Below are positions 23,997 through 36,569 of a stretch of 45,772 nucleotides of DNA, piece after piece; position 1 is the first letter of the stretch, and each line of letters begins with the position of its first letter. The stretch is taken from assembly GCA_000697335.1 (NCBI GenBank), contig JNEM01016134.1, positions 1-45,772 of the forward strand, read 5' to 3'. The notes below the pieces were generated by a model, which was not told the origin of the DNA, did no database searches, and saw only the letters and a program-made list of their open reading frames with translations. Source of the DNA: Conidiobolus incongruus B7586. Lineage: Eukaryota; Entomophthoromycota; Entomophthoromycetes; Entomophthorales; Conidiobolaceae. The position numbers and the translations under genes are program-made.

Positions 23997-25733
23997 TTAT
24001 TTGAATTTAATTAAAAACAATAAACAAACAAAATTCAATATCACTATTAACCAACTTCCCCATCTCATTGGAAAGTAGGAAGTGATAATATCAGGAATAA
24101 CATTATTTAAGCCTGGTGCACTAATCAGATATACTAATGCAATACCAAATATAGTACAAGTGACATTTAGCACGCCTGTTAATAGCATTTCATCCCTTTG
24201 AGGATATTTCACAACTGAATATTGAAACACCACAGGAGTTAGAGCGTAAGAGAATACACCATAAGCCATAATCGATACATACACACCTACCCAAGATTTA
24301 GTTTCCAAGAAAATACAGGTAAATCCCAAAGATACACAGGTGATTATAAATAGCGTCCAATTGGTCATATTATAGAGAAGAGTCTTATCTAAGAAAGGTC
24401 CAACCAATAAGCACCCTACAATTCCTGCTAAAGTACTATAAAATGCCATGTAGCTTACAGTTTTCTAAGTATATTTAAATGTATATCAGTTGACTTGATT
24501 TGATACTTGATCAATACAAACTATTTACCTCTCCGTATTCTGGAAATACAGGTAGTATCATATTAATTAAAAGTGTTTGTATAGCAATTTGAGTTCCTGT
24601 AACAATAGAATATGCTAAATTTAACCAACTAAATCTTGATCTAAACACGCATTTATATAACATAGGAAGAACATCAGTGACATTATAGTTAATATGAGGC
24701 ATAGTCAAGCTAGCGTGATGTGATGGTCCTCTTCTAAATGTGACTATCATTAATAATAAAAGGATTGATACAGATAGAGCCTATATATTAATTTAGATCT
24801 AGAAGTCCTTTGAAATATTTTCATACTTACCTGACCGAGCATATATGTTGGAATAGTTGTCTCACTTCGATCTGGATCTACTGCTTCAGGAGTTATCATA
24901 AAACTAAGTATTGGTTAGAAAAAGCAAAATAAAATATTCAAAAAAGTTGCTTACGTGAGAGCAGTTCCCAGTAGGTTAAAGGTCATGATAATTGCAGTGG
25001 CAGTATTCCTCTGTTCGAAAGGAAACCATACATTCGATAACTTTGGTGGAATACACATTACCACAACACTACATATACCAGAAATTGCTTGACCTACAAG
25101 TACCCACCAGAATTTTTTACCTCCAAAATATCGAATCCACGCTCCAAGTGCATTAAGAAATGCTGCAATAAGACTGATTTCTCGTAGACCATTGCCATAC
25201 CTTCCCACCGTATTAATAGTGGGACGGAGATCCCTCTGAGTAAAAAAGTGGTCCAGATAGAGAATGGGAATGATAAATACAGGAAAAGTAATCAACATAA
25301 CGGTACTTAAAGAAGCGATATAGTAAGGATTAGTTCTCTCAAAGCCGAAATACTCATTGAAAGTTTCAGTCCTTGGTGCAAAAGTGATCCAAATCATTGA
25401 ATTTGAGAATATTAATAGACTCATTTCAAGCACAATAATCCAGCGGTACCATTCAGTTTTTAGGACACCAGTTTTCTCAGTCACCTCAACCAGACAGTTC
25501 GATTCCTCAGGCATATATACGTCCCAAGAAATCCCCGATTGAGCGCGTATTAACCTGGTGCGAAAGTAGGTAGAATCCGGATAACTTATCCAGTGTCTCT
25601 TCTCCTGATTTGGCAATGACCCGCATTTTTTAGTATTCACAGAGGAAACACTGAGAGAATCGTTATTTGAATCAGATTTCATTGAGGATGATCTCTCTGG
25701 AATAATTTTTCCAGCCCAAGTTTTATGACTCAT
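23997..25733 (-). CDS. MFS transporter, FLVCR/DIRC2-like
   Basis: Minus strand, four exons: 24955-25733, 24831-24903, 24529-24780, 23997-24464; 523 aa, about the length of vertebrate FLVCR2. A hydrophilic, Ser-rich N-terminus of ~95 residues precedes about 12 hydrophobic segments; the first is about 97-118 (RWIIVLEMSLLIFSNSMIWI). Family marks include NALGAWIRYFG, GQAISGICSV, PPKLSNVWFPFEQRNTATAI and NLLGTALT, the typical LNalG..R / WF...ER.tAt..... GtAl pattern of the FLVCR branch of the major facilitator superfamily. Known members carry heme, choline, ethanolamine or similar solutes; the substrate here cannot be inferred. Splices are GT-AG and restore frame at each junction. The start is the first ATG and gives no signal peptide, normal for this class. 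Confidence 0.88.
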
Positions 25734-28375
25734 ATATAAGTTAACAGATTATGAAATGAGATGATGTTGAGATAAATGAATGAATGGAAAATATTCAATA
25801 ATAATACTTTAGCAAAAGTAGAACATTCATTGGATAAGCTACGAATATATATATATATCAACACAAAGATTGTAAGAATAATTGATTTCAAACCAAAAAG
25901 TGTTTCATTAATGTGTAATATAAATGTCGATCTATTGTTTGGTAAATCTAACTAATTAATTACTCATATTTTTAATCTAAATTTCAACATGTAAATTTGT
26001 TTAATTTTGAAGGGTTGGAAACTTGAAACTCTTTTGAGTATCATAAACAGAATATCATCATAAATCATATATTATAATATTAATAAATCAACTAAAGTAA
26101 ATGTATTTAATATGATTTCAATGAATTATTAACATAACAAATGCTCATCTCTTTATTTTTAAATAAATAGCACATATATTTTTATGTGAGCAAGGAAATA
26201 GAAATTAATATTAATTATTCTCTCTTATGAGGATATAATATTTACTATTCAAATTGATTTTTAAATATGAAAATGATTTGATTATGAAATGAATAATTGT
26301 AGTTATAATAATCGATATAACTATCCTATAGAGTGATACCTGGCAATATTTTAGGAAATTAACATATCTAAATATTAATGAATATCACAATAAATATCAT
26401 TATTATAATATCTTGAAAAGATGATTTAAAACACATTCTATTAATTTCTATAATAAAATATATCGATATAGGATCTTATGCAGCTGAGGAAAATTCTTTA
26501 GAAGCGTCTCAATCTTGTTTAATTTGATCCTTACAGAAATCTACGATTTGATTTGAATTTTATTTTTAAGAAATGGAAATATTATGATTTTAAAAGGGTT
26601 ATTTACTATTTATAAAACTGTATGTGATTTTGAATAAAATCTTAAATATATACTAATAATTTATTGCAATAGCTTTTTGATAAACATATCAATGTATAAA
26701 TATTTTGAGTATAATTTTATTAAATATTGTGGTATATAGATATCAATGAGATTTATATAAATTTAAAAATAACTTTAAATATAAAAACAACGAATTGAAA
26801 TTGTTAAAAATTATCTAATTACTAGTATACAGTTAAAAAATTATGTGTTGTTTTATGGAATAGGAATTTAATGTAATCAATTATAAAATTCAATTGTATA
26901 TAAACTACATTGAAAATTATTATAACTTGATAAACAAAAATAAATATCACTATTTTATTAAAATTATTTAATATTTAAAAATAATACTAAAATTCAATAG
27001 TAACGGTTAGGAATATAAATAACTCAAGTAATAACATAAATGATATTTTTTTATCCAATTTATCAGATGTAATAAACTAAATTTTGAGTCATACAAATAT
27101 ATAAAATAATAATGGTAAATTTGATCGATACACGTGAATACTATTTACCATCTTTTAATATTTTAAATAAGTTCCAGCGTCAAGACCCAAGATATGGATA
27201 AAACAGTATATTCAATCCTGAAACTGGTTTTTAATAAATTTCAATAATAATTCCGAATCATTCATATCATTCAAAAATAAATATTTTTTTTAGATTATTA
27301 TACTTCAAGGATATATTATTTACTATAAACTATCAATAACTAAAAATTGGTATAGAATATATTTAATATTTAATATTTAATATCGAACTATTTGATTGAT
27401 AAATATTTATATTTTATATGATTTTGATAAGCATATTGACTCTATAATTAGCAGTAATTTTTTTGGTTTTTAAAATAAAAATCTGATTATTAAGGACACC
27501 TGCATAACATATATTTATTTATCACTACTAAACTATTGAAATAGAACAAACTTCACCGAATTATAAACTAAAAAATTTGCGAAATATCAAATTAGGTAAT
27601 AGTATTAGTCTTTATCAATTAATTCGACTAAATCTTGAGAATTTATTTAATTATCCATTAATTATATTAAATTTGATATTTTCATTATTATTGTAAAATC
27701 TATCCCCGTAAATGCTTGCAAACCTTGTAATTCAATGAAATATAAATTCAAATTCTTACAATATATCTCCAACTAAATTGCTACAGTAATCAAAATTTGT
27801 CTTTGACTTACATTAGTCAAAATGGCTACGGTGTAATATTAATGCTTTTTTGTTTTGATATTGAAAAAACAATATTATTATGATGACAATATATTATAAT
27901 ATTCAAAATTATGTTGTATCGATAACTAAGTTAATACAATTTATTCTGTGTGGATAAATTGAAATAGTAAAGTTACTATATTCAATATATTTTATATTCT
28001 AAATATTAAAAATTAGAAAATAATTATGTTTAAAATTATTTGAATTTAATAGTGAATTATAAAAATATGAAAAGAAAGTCAATAGTATAACTCAATATCA
28101 ATATCCTTAAAAATAAATTAAATGATTTTTCCAACTATGAAAGAACAAATGTATATTTCACAGAATTATTTAGTTCGATCCAGTTTAATTTTATATTCCC
28201 GATTCAGTAAAAACTAATCAAAACAAAAAATTTCGAATTTTGACATCATTCAAATTTTTAATCCCGATAATTATCAATTATAAGTTGTGTTAAAAGTTTC
28301 AAATTCAATATAAAATGACTCTCTTTGAATCGATTTTGTATAAACATTCTGTCGATTTAATTATACTATAATATA
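25734..28375. other. Long AT-rich intergenic region
   Basis: 2.6 kb between two divergent genes, almost all low-complexity A/T. I find no open frame with coding character, no tRNA-like T-loop and no repeat boundaries. A short (AT)n run lies at about 25847-25858, just upstream of the transporter gene. Confidence 0.5.
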
Positions 28376-30419
28376 ATGTTGTTTAATTTTAAAAGTATAT
28401 TATATCACCATAAATATATATTTGAGCGTATATTGAACTAATTTATTTATATTTTTAGAGGATAAAGAAGTGATTGTCATCCTGGGTAATTAAAAATTAA
28501 AAAGAATTTTATTATCTTAATATTAACCTCTTATATATGTATTTTCACAAACTAAGGCACCGGTTGGGGTGGTAATTTCAAAAATCTACAACTTTATATA
28601 AATTTCTCAAATTTTTGTAATAGGTTTTAACATTGTCAGGAATTTGGACAGATCAAAATATCATATTATTGTAATTTCACCAAGACCCTACTTTTTATTC
28701 ACTCCTCTGCTCTTTGGGACCGCTACTAAATCTCACCCGATTGAATCGAGTCGCTATTTTATTAAGGATTTCTTACCCCAAGAGCAGTATATTCCAGGTA
28801 TTTGTACTAGTATTGGTATGTATAGTCGCAAGCAAAATACGAATATAACATTGATGTATATATATATATATATATATTTTGATTTGTAGATTTTAAAAAT
28901 CAAAAGCTTACCTACAATGATATTGATTCCAATTCAACTGATAAATCTGATCAAAGTCATGAACTTGAATTTGATAAATTAGTGGTCAGCGTTGGTGCGA
29001 CACGTAATGATCAAGGTGTACCAGGTGTTTATGAAAATGCAATTTTGATGAATCAGCTCCCAGAGGCCATTAAACTATATGAAACTGTTTTAGCTAGTAA
29101 TTGACAATCTTAATATATGTATTAATGATACTTATATGCAATTTTAAGGGTTTGAAGAAGCTAATTCTACTCAAGATGTTACAGTTCAGCAAAACAGATT
29201 GAATTTCATTGGTAAATATCTAATATATTTGATATATTGAGTAAACATATTAATCAATATAATTCTACGATTAATAGTTGTTGGAGGTGGGCCAACTGTA
29301 AGGAAAATCAACATATTATTAGTGCAAAGTAGGTTCATTAATTATGTTAGGGAGTTGAAACCGTTGGAGAATTAAGAGATTTCGTATTTGGAACCATGGC
29401 AAAGTACTACCCTGCATTGAAAGATAAAATTCGGGTCAGTTTATTTCATAAACCAAACAGTGTGTTAACTAGCTTCCCTAAATCTTTATCCCAATACTCT
29501 GAAAAACATTTAAAACGATCAGGTGTCCAACTAATTTCAGGTATGCTTAACTTTGAATAACTTATATTTTAAATTGGTATTCAAATATTTTCATTTCAGA
29601 CAAGAGCGTTAAAGAAATTACTAAAGATTATATTGTCCTCGATAATACCTCCAAAGGTTACAATATTTATGATATACTTTTATTCAAGTATAACTAACAT
29701 TTGTTTGTCTATAGTAAATTATGGGTTGATTGTATGGGCAACGGGAAACAAACCAGTTCCTTTAATTGATGAATTGAATGATGTAAAAGTGGAAGGTGGC
29801 AAATTAACAGTCAACTCTTTTCTCCAACTACTTGACCAAGATGATCATGTCATCAACCCTAATTGGTAAATTATATTTGTTTAAATTATTCAATATTTGC
29901 TAATTTTTGAAATAGCTTTGCTATAGGTGACTGTACTTTGATCAAAGACGATCCAGTTCCAGCGACTGCCCAAGTAGCTATACAACAGGCATTATTTTTA
30001 GTCAAAGGTAACTATTAATTCATGTTATTTGTATGTAAATTAACAAACATTGATCAATTTTTAGCCCTAAGCAAAAGGTCATTCAATAAACCATTTAAAT
30101 TTATCAGCCGAGGTAGTCTTGCCTTCCTTGGAGCCCATAGTGGAGTTGCCAACCTGAATGCTCTAGATTTATTTCAAGTGAATTTAACTGGAATAATAGC
30201 TGCTTTTATTTGGAGAGGAGGCTATTGGTCAATGAGTTACAGCTGGAAAATGATTTTCTATCTTCCTTATTACTGGTAAGAGATTTGAATTATTTAACCA
30301 TCTACCTAATAATTACTCGGCTTGATTTTAGGTTCAATACATTGATCTTTGGCAAAACACTTGGTCCTATGCCTGATGATCCTGAAAACGAATCTAATGA
30401 GATGTTTGGATTTCAATGA
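28376..30419 (+). CDS. Type II (alternative, rotenone-insensitive) NADH dehydrogenase
   Basis: Thirteen exons: 28376-28394, 28459-28485, 28557-28571, 28624-28815, 28890-29096, 29149-29211, 29278-29297, 29351-29540, 29600-29656, 29715-29865, 29916-30007, 30065-30275, 30332-30419; 443 aa. It oxidises NADH and passes electrons to ubiquinone without pumping protons. FAD-binding GTGWGG (16-21) is assembled across a 15-nt microexon; SPRPYFLFTPLLFGTA follows; the NADH-binding motif is VVGGGPTGVETVGEL (about 175-189); FAIGDC (315-320) is the second FAD contact. The C-terminal WRGGYWSMSYSWK...FGKTLG block is the membrane-anchoring end of NDH-2. No EF-hand insert is present. The first exon is the least certain: the chosen ATG and GTATAT donor give MLFNFKKDKEVIVILG with no obvious mitochondrial presequence, so a different upstream leader is possible. 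Confidence 0.88.
28857..28878. repeat. (TA)n microsatellite inside an intron of the NADH dehydrogenase gene
   Basis: About 20 bases of alternating T and A between exons 4 and 5. Confidence 0.8.
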
Positions 30420-30610
30420 TTTTATAGCTACATAATATTTACTTATTACTTACTAAATATATAATTAAGGATCTAGTCCATTAAAATGGAGAATTTCACA
30501 AATTTTAATATCTTAATAAATCTAACGCTATCAAACATCAATTTACCTTTATTTCTCTTAAACTTCATATCAATTGGCTACAAAACTAAAAATAATCTGG
30601 ATTTTATTTA

Positions 30611-31682
30611 TCATAGTGACTTCATTCCTATAGCAGCACTTCCGTCAACCGAAATAGTTGCACTGGTGTCATATCCACTTGCTTTGTATGCTAAAAATAA
30701 ACAGATTCCAGCAATCTTTTCAAGAAGTCCAAATCTTTCTAATGGCACTGATTTATCTATGGTACCCCTACTCTTTTCTATTAAATCTTTGCTCATTTCA
30801 GTATTAGATACTCCGAAATCAATTGCATTCACATTTATATTGTGCGCGCTTAATACCGCGCTAATAACCTCTGACATATGATGGAAAGCAGCTTTCGATA
30901 TGTTATATATTATCATGGTTAATATTCTTATTAGTATACCACTGATTGATCCAATATTGATGATACGAGCTGGCAATTCTTCTGAAGCTGCAGCTTTTAA
31001 CGATGTTGAACATTTAAAACAGTGATATTAGTATTATTTATAAGGATAGAACTTGAAAAGATTACTTTGGAGCAAAAAATAATAAACTTTTTACATTTGT
31101 GTCTAATATTCCATCATATCGTTTTTCATCCTAGTCATCAAATTTACCTTTATGCAGTTACTTTCATTTTCAATTAATACCAATTAAATGACAATTTTAA
31201 ATACTAATCTCCAGAGCTATTTATCAAAAAGCTTAATCATAAAAAAATAAATACTTTCTTTTAATAATAATATATTTACTTTTTTTATGTAATTAAACTG
31301 AACAATATTTTTACTCCGCCTAAAATTGAAATACCTTCAACTATAAAAATATTTTCACAGCATCTTCGGATAAAAGAAACTCTCCTATTCGCTCTATTCA
31401 ATTAATCTAATAATCTTTTTTCAAATATTCACAAATTTGTTTACAAGCGTCTAGAGTTCTACTATAAATGTAAAATTCGGCATTATTAACAACAAAACTC
31501 TGAAAATCATGTATTAGGTATATCTTCAATAATGAGTTACTGTTTTACTTTTGCTATCATTCGTCTTATAGTACCTTAAATATTTTGTGAATCACTTTGA
31601 AAATAACTGTTAATGATTTATACCCTCTACTGCTCTCAATAACCAATACAACTTTAACATTGTATAATTCAACAATTTTCAT
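30611..31682 (-). pseudogene. Dead SDR copy A
   Basis: Minus strand, alignable to all of SDR2. Exon 1 is recognisable at 31622-31682 (ATG at 31682) but the cofactor motif reads VIESSRG instead of VTGGSRG. Remnants of exons 3-5 lie between about 31300 and 31510. Exon 6 has a TAG where the intact genes encode the Trp of the ADWDEK segment, and the acceptor before exon 7 has lost its AG. Exon 7 is still open for about 137 codons and keeps YNISK and a C-terminus similar to SDR2 (TSATISVDGSAA). The long surviving last exon says inactivation is fairly recent. It is convergent with the NADH dehydrogenase gene, 191 bp away. Confidence 0.8.
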
Positions 31683-32458
31683 TTTAATTGTTGTGTTTTT
31701 ACATTATAATTAAATTTAAACTGTCTGCTTTTATTCCTTTTATTAAATTCCATAATTCTAGTTTTATTTTAAATTTTTATACAATTAACATATATTGATT
31801 GTAAATTTAACCAATTTTTTAATGTATATCAAATTCAAAATTATTTTATCGCATTCCATTTTTCATTCTAATAATGTAATTTGTGTTATTATCTGTGACT
31901 GAAATATTAACAATATTGTACAAGGCAGTATTTTTATCTTTCATGGTTCCCATTGAAAACAGAAAAATATACTGAATTAAAAAATGCACTGATATTTATT
32001 ATGAACCGAAGTGTGATCTGTAAAATATTATAATATATAATAAATATTTACTATATTTATCTATCCTTTCACATGATATTATTTGAAATAAAGCAATAAT
32101 TTTATTTTCCTAATTATTTAATATTAATAACAAATTGTTGATTTATTAATTTATATTAAAGTTCAGCAGATTTTGAAAATTGGATTCTCTGATTTGATAT
32201 TAAATTAAATATTCTTTTCAATATATAATAAAATAAAGTTTATAAATATCATTTAGGAGAAAGGCCAATATAAACATTAAATTCTTAATTTGAAGCTGAA
32301 AATACTATAATAATTCGATAACAGATTAATATAATATAATAAAACTTTCACAATTGGATCAAAATTAGTCAAAATAATAGATAATAGAACACATACATTC
32401 TATTTTATCGATGTACAGTGTCTAATTTAAAAAAGAAATTTAATGATTTGGAAATTAT
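31683..32458. other. Spacer between dead SDR copy A and SDR2
   Basis: 776 bp, AT-rich. It would be the promoter of copy A and the 3' region of SDR2. No gene is visible. Confidence 0.5.
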
Positions 32459-33567
32459 TTATAATGAAGATTTCATTCCTGTAGCAGCACCTCCATCAAC
32501 CGAAATAGTTGCACCGGTGACATATCCACCTGCTTTGGATGCTAAAAATAAACAGGTTCCAGCAATTTCCTCAGGAAACCCAGGCCTTGCTAATGGAATT
32601 CTTTTTTTTGCGTACCCCTTATATTTTTCAATTAAATTTTTTGTCATATTACTTTCAAAAAGTCCTAAGGCAATTGCATTCACAGTGATATGATTTTCAC
32701 TCAAAACTGCACTCATAACTTTTGACATATGATGCACACCAGCTTTTGATATATCATAGGGTATCATATTTAATGTTCTTGTCAAAACACCATTGACTGA
32801 TCCTATATTAATTACACGAGCTGGAGATTCCTTTGAAGCTGCATTCTTTAGCAAAGGTAAACATCTAAAGAAGGTAAGAGTAAAAATTATTACGTAGATG
32901 AAAAATAAATTACTTTTGAGTCAAAAAGAATACACTTTTCAAATTCGTGTTTAATATTCTATCATAAGACTTTTCATCCCAATCAGCAAAATCAGATGCA
33001 TGAGCAACTATATTTATAAAATTTAATACGGCTTAAATAATGCTTTTCTTTAATGGCTTACCACCAGAGTTATTAATCAAAATATCCAATCCTATATCGA
33101 ATTATATTAACGTCCTCTACTGTAAATAATTTACTATTTACTTTTTTCTTTTTCAATAAAACTCTTAACAATTTTGTCTACTCCGTCCAAAGTTGAGATA
33201 TCTGCAACGATATAATGACATTCACCAGGCCCTTTGAATAAAAGATAAGAATTTCATACAATTTTATTGCAGAATCAAATTACCTTTTTTATTCAAATAT
33301 TCACAGGTTTTTCTACAAGCTTCTTCAGTTCTACTACAAATATAAACTTTCGCCCCATTAGTCACAAAGCCCTATAAACCAAGCGTTTAATAAAATGTTA
33401 TTAATTCGAAATTACTGTTAATTATACTTCTGCTATCATCAGTCCCACCCTAAATCGATTATTCGGTTAATCCTTTGAATCATAAATATTAATAGAACTC
33501 ACCCTCTGCTACCTCCAGTCACCAATACAACCTTATCTTTTACTTTAAATAAATTATTAATTTCCAT
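32459..33567 (-). CDS. SDR2: classical short-chain dehydrogenase/reductase
   Basis: Minus strand, seven exons: 33503-33567, 33428-33449, 33284-33371, 33142-33231, 33062-33091, 32914-33007, 32459-32864; 264 aa. TGGSRGVG cofactor motif, NNSG, and catalytic S152 (INIGSVNG), Y166 and K170 (PYDISKAGVHH) are all present; the C-terminal VTGATISVDGGAATG block is intact. All six introns are GT-AG and frame is kept throughout, so this copy looks functional. It lies between two dead copies in a same-strand array. Substrate unknown. Confidence 0.9.
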
Positions 33568-34126
33568 GTTTTTTTGTTATACAAAAAACTAATACTCAAA
33601 TGGATTTTATATTTTGTATTTGCATTGATGATTACTAATGATTATTCATGATGACATCAATAAAAAATATATCAAATTAAATTTAGAACTTTTGATATTG
33701 AATACCTGTGATTCAGATATAAAGGTATGATTTACATTTACATTTACATTTATATTTTTTTGATTTTGTTTAATAATGTGGGTGGTTATTTTTTTTTGAA
33801 GTTTTTGATAGAATTTATACACCGATATAGCCTATTTTGAGATTATTATTGGATAATATGACCGAAATCTATTTTGTTAAAATCAACTGACTCGGTATGA
33901 AAAAATTTTCTTGTTGTTATTTTCATATTATACTAAATTCTGAAATGAGTGATATTTATGATTTCATAATTATGATATTTTTAAAATTTTTGATAATATA
34001 TAATTTACACAAAAAATCAACCATTCATTATATTTCATTTGAAACATTTTGACAAAGATTTTATTGATTTAAAGTTGATAGATAATACTTATTAAAAGAT
34101 TGAACATAATAAAAAGGACACAAAAC
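33568..34126. promoter_or_regulatory. Upstream region of SDR2 with a TTTACA repeat
   Basis: About 560 bp upstream of the SDR2 start. It holds three tandem TTTACA units (33730-33750). No further site can be named. Confidence 0.35.
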
Positions 34127-34806
34127 CAGTTGTTGATCTTCCATTAACTGTGTTTACTGCACCTTTTACATGGCTATCAGCTTTTAAACTTAAATAAAAA
34201 AGACATTTGCAATTTTTTTAAAATGACTAGTTCTAGGCATAGGAATAACTTTTTCAATAAACCTTTACCCATTTCAGTATTCCTTTAGTTAAATCTGTTC
34301 TATATAATCCGAAAGTAATTGTATTAGCATTTCTATAAGGTTCACTTAAAATTGCTACTATGGTTTTTGATATATGATTTATTTCAGCTTTTGATGCATT
34401 TAAGGAATTTTGTTTGTTGAATCAACAAAGAGTCCTTAATAGAACTAATATTGATTACACTTGTATGATTTTGCTTTGATGCAGCAATTTTTAATAATGG
34501 TAGACACCTTTACAAATAGAATATTAGTAATTATATATATTATGTAAATGATTACCTTTTAGTGTATAAAGATGAAACTTTTTAGTTTAATATTCTATCA
34601 AAATGCTTTTTTATTGAGAGTCTCCAAATCATTAATTCAAACATTTAATTTAATTTTAATAAACAATGTGTAAAGTAATTAATATTAGTTTAGAAAGAAA
34701 AAATGGAAAATTTTTTAATTTCTGATATTTCAAACATATTGGTGGTTTTGAAAAATTAATTAAATTTAAAATATATAAGAGAATTAATATTTTTAAACTA
34801 TATATA

Positions 34807-34825
34807 CTGTCTCTTATACACATCT
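34807..34825 (-). other. Perfect 19-bp Tn5 mosaic end (Nextera adapter core)
   Basis: CTGTCTCTTATACACATCT is the exact reverse complement of the 19-bp hyperactive Tn5 mosaic end used in tagmentation libraries. It lies at the left edge of the AT-desert within dead SDR copy B. The most likely explanation is adapter sequence retained in the assembly, possibly at a false join. Confidence 0.9.
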
Positions 34826-35810
34826 AAATAGCTTATAAAGATAATGTTTTATCTAAAATTACCATTTATTTTTAAATTTGCTACTTTAAAATTAAAAAAA
34901 ATTATTTAAAATTTATTTAAATTTTAGAGAATTATTTCTATAATATATTTTATTAATAATAAAATAAAAAATATATTAATTAATTTTTTTATATTTTAAT
35001 TAAATATTTATCTAAATAGTTTAATATTAATTATATAAGTATATTATATATATTAAAATTTATATTTAAATTAATCAATAAAAATATAAATTAAATACTT
35101 TATAATTTAACATAAGGTCAGAAAAATTAAACTAGTTATAGGTCAATAGAATTTATTAAAATATAACCAAAAATAAATGTTTTTATAATAAATTATCATA
35201 ATTAACAAATCTTATATTTTTCTATATAATTTTTTATTTAAAAATAGAATAAAATATTAAAATTAAGTTCAAATAATTGTTTTTATAAACTCCAATAAAT
35301 AAACACTTTGTTAATAAATAGGTGTTAATTATTTTAATAAATTATAATAATAATATATAGCTTTTTGATTGAAATTTTTAAAAATAAATTATATATTGCT
35401 TTTTTAAATAAAACACTTTCTAATTAGTATTCTTAATATAAATTAAAAATACCTATTATTTTACAGAATAATTATAAAAATTAATAAAATTAAAAAGCTA
35501 CCATATTTAATATATTTATTAGATTATATCTTATATAATTATAATTATTTTAATTATTTAAAAACAGACTTATAAGAAAAAATTCCTATAAATAAATTAA
35601 ATTAGTTTATAAAATATCAACTTTTAGTTTTAAATAAAAAAATTATTTTTTAATGTTAAAATCTTACTAAAAATAAAATAAAATAAAAAGTTATTAATAA
35701 TAAAAGATGCTAATAATTTTATATTATATATTAATTTTTATAAATTATATATTTGTATTTTTATTTAATTTTAATTTTAAAATTCTATCATTATTTAATT
35801 TCTATACTAA
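34826..35810. other. AT-desert inserted in dead SDR copy B
   Basis: About 1 kb with very few G and C, no open frame and no match I can see to SDR exons. Its composition resembles the eroded retroelements at the window ends rather than the flanking introns. It could be an eroded transposon insertion or a misjoined contig piece. Confidence 0.5.
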
Positions 35811-36115
35811 TATATTACCAGAATTATTCACTAATATATCTAATGGTATAAGCTATTATGTTTAATTTTTTTGTATACATTTTATAATATTAGTACTTAC
35901 CTCATTTTACTTAATACCATCCACTAAATAACCTACTCCCTTAAAATTCAACAAGTTAGGATTCAAAATATTGACAGGTGTAGGTACCAAAATACATAAT
36001 ATTTCTCTGATAATATTACTATAAATTATTCAACCATTCTTTTTCCTTTTAAATTTAAAAAATTTGGTAGTTTTCTTTCAATTTTTTCCCTTTTCTGCTA
36101 CATATTTAAATTTTA

Positions 36116-36140
36116 GTTCCGTTCAGTTCCGTTCAGTTCA
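36116..36140. repeat. Short tandem repeat of GTTCCGTTCA
   Basis: Two full 10-base units and a further half unit, within intronic sequence of dead SDR copy B. Confidence 0.8.
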
Positions 36141-36569
36141 AATTCTTAAATGAAAATAGGAAATTATGAAATCTGAATTCAAAATCAAATTTATTTCAGC
36201 TATTAAAGAAACAACACTGAATATTATGAAATAAGTTATAAATTACAATTATTTAATATGTAAATGACCGTCTATCACCCCCTCTGTTATCCGTACAACT
36301 TTATCTTTTACATTGAATAAATAGGTAATCATCATTTTATTTAATCAAATTTTTGGAGAATAAAAACAAATTAATTAATGACTGTTTTTCTAGCTGCCTA
36401 ATGATTTTTGTTTGATTTAAAATTTTGAAACAGCAAATATTGAGAACTATGTCGTACGTAAATTAAATAAATACCACATTATAAATAAGAGTTATAAAAG
36501 TGTTCATTTCAGGTACGAATTTTTAATATGTTACTAGAAAAGAGTAACAACAGCCCAACGGAATAACGC

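Larger units (their letters stand above)
34127..36335 (-). pseudogene. Dead SDR copy B, split by an AT-rich insert
   Basis: Minus strand. Exon 1 is visible at about 36270-36335 (ATGATGATTACCTATTTATT start, then FNVKDKVV), but the glycine motif reads TEGVID in place of TGGGRG. An exon 4 remnant is at about 35905-35960 and exon 5 at about 35818-35848 (SGNNS region). Exon 6 is at about 34560-34645, and a degraded exon 7 at about 34127-34510 without a long open frame; the tyrosine of the YxxxK motif is gone. Between exons 6 and 5 the intact genes have a ~53-nt intron, whereas here about 1.17 kb intervenes, holding an AT-desert and a Tn5 mosaic-end sequence. It is older than copy A. Confidence 0.75.

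Noticed and set aside
28315-28350. Alternative first exon for the NADH dehydrogenase starting at 28315
   Set aside because: It would need a poor GTCGAT donor and an unusual acceptor choice, whereas the ATG at 28376 joins in frame with canonical GTATAT and TTTTTAG sites. Not fully excluded.
25734-28375. Possible RNA genes in the longest intergenic gap
   Set aside because: I scanned for tRNA T-loop/A-box patterns and found none that fold into a tRNA; nothing else is recognisable by eye.
30486-30881. Plus-strand open frame over the last exon of dead SDR copy A
   Set aside because: Antisense to SDR-like sequence; no independent signature. The same holds for the plus-strand frame at 32418-32693.
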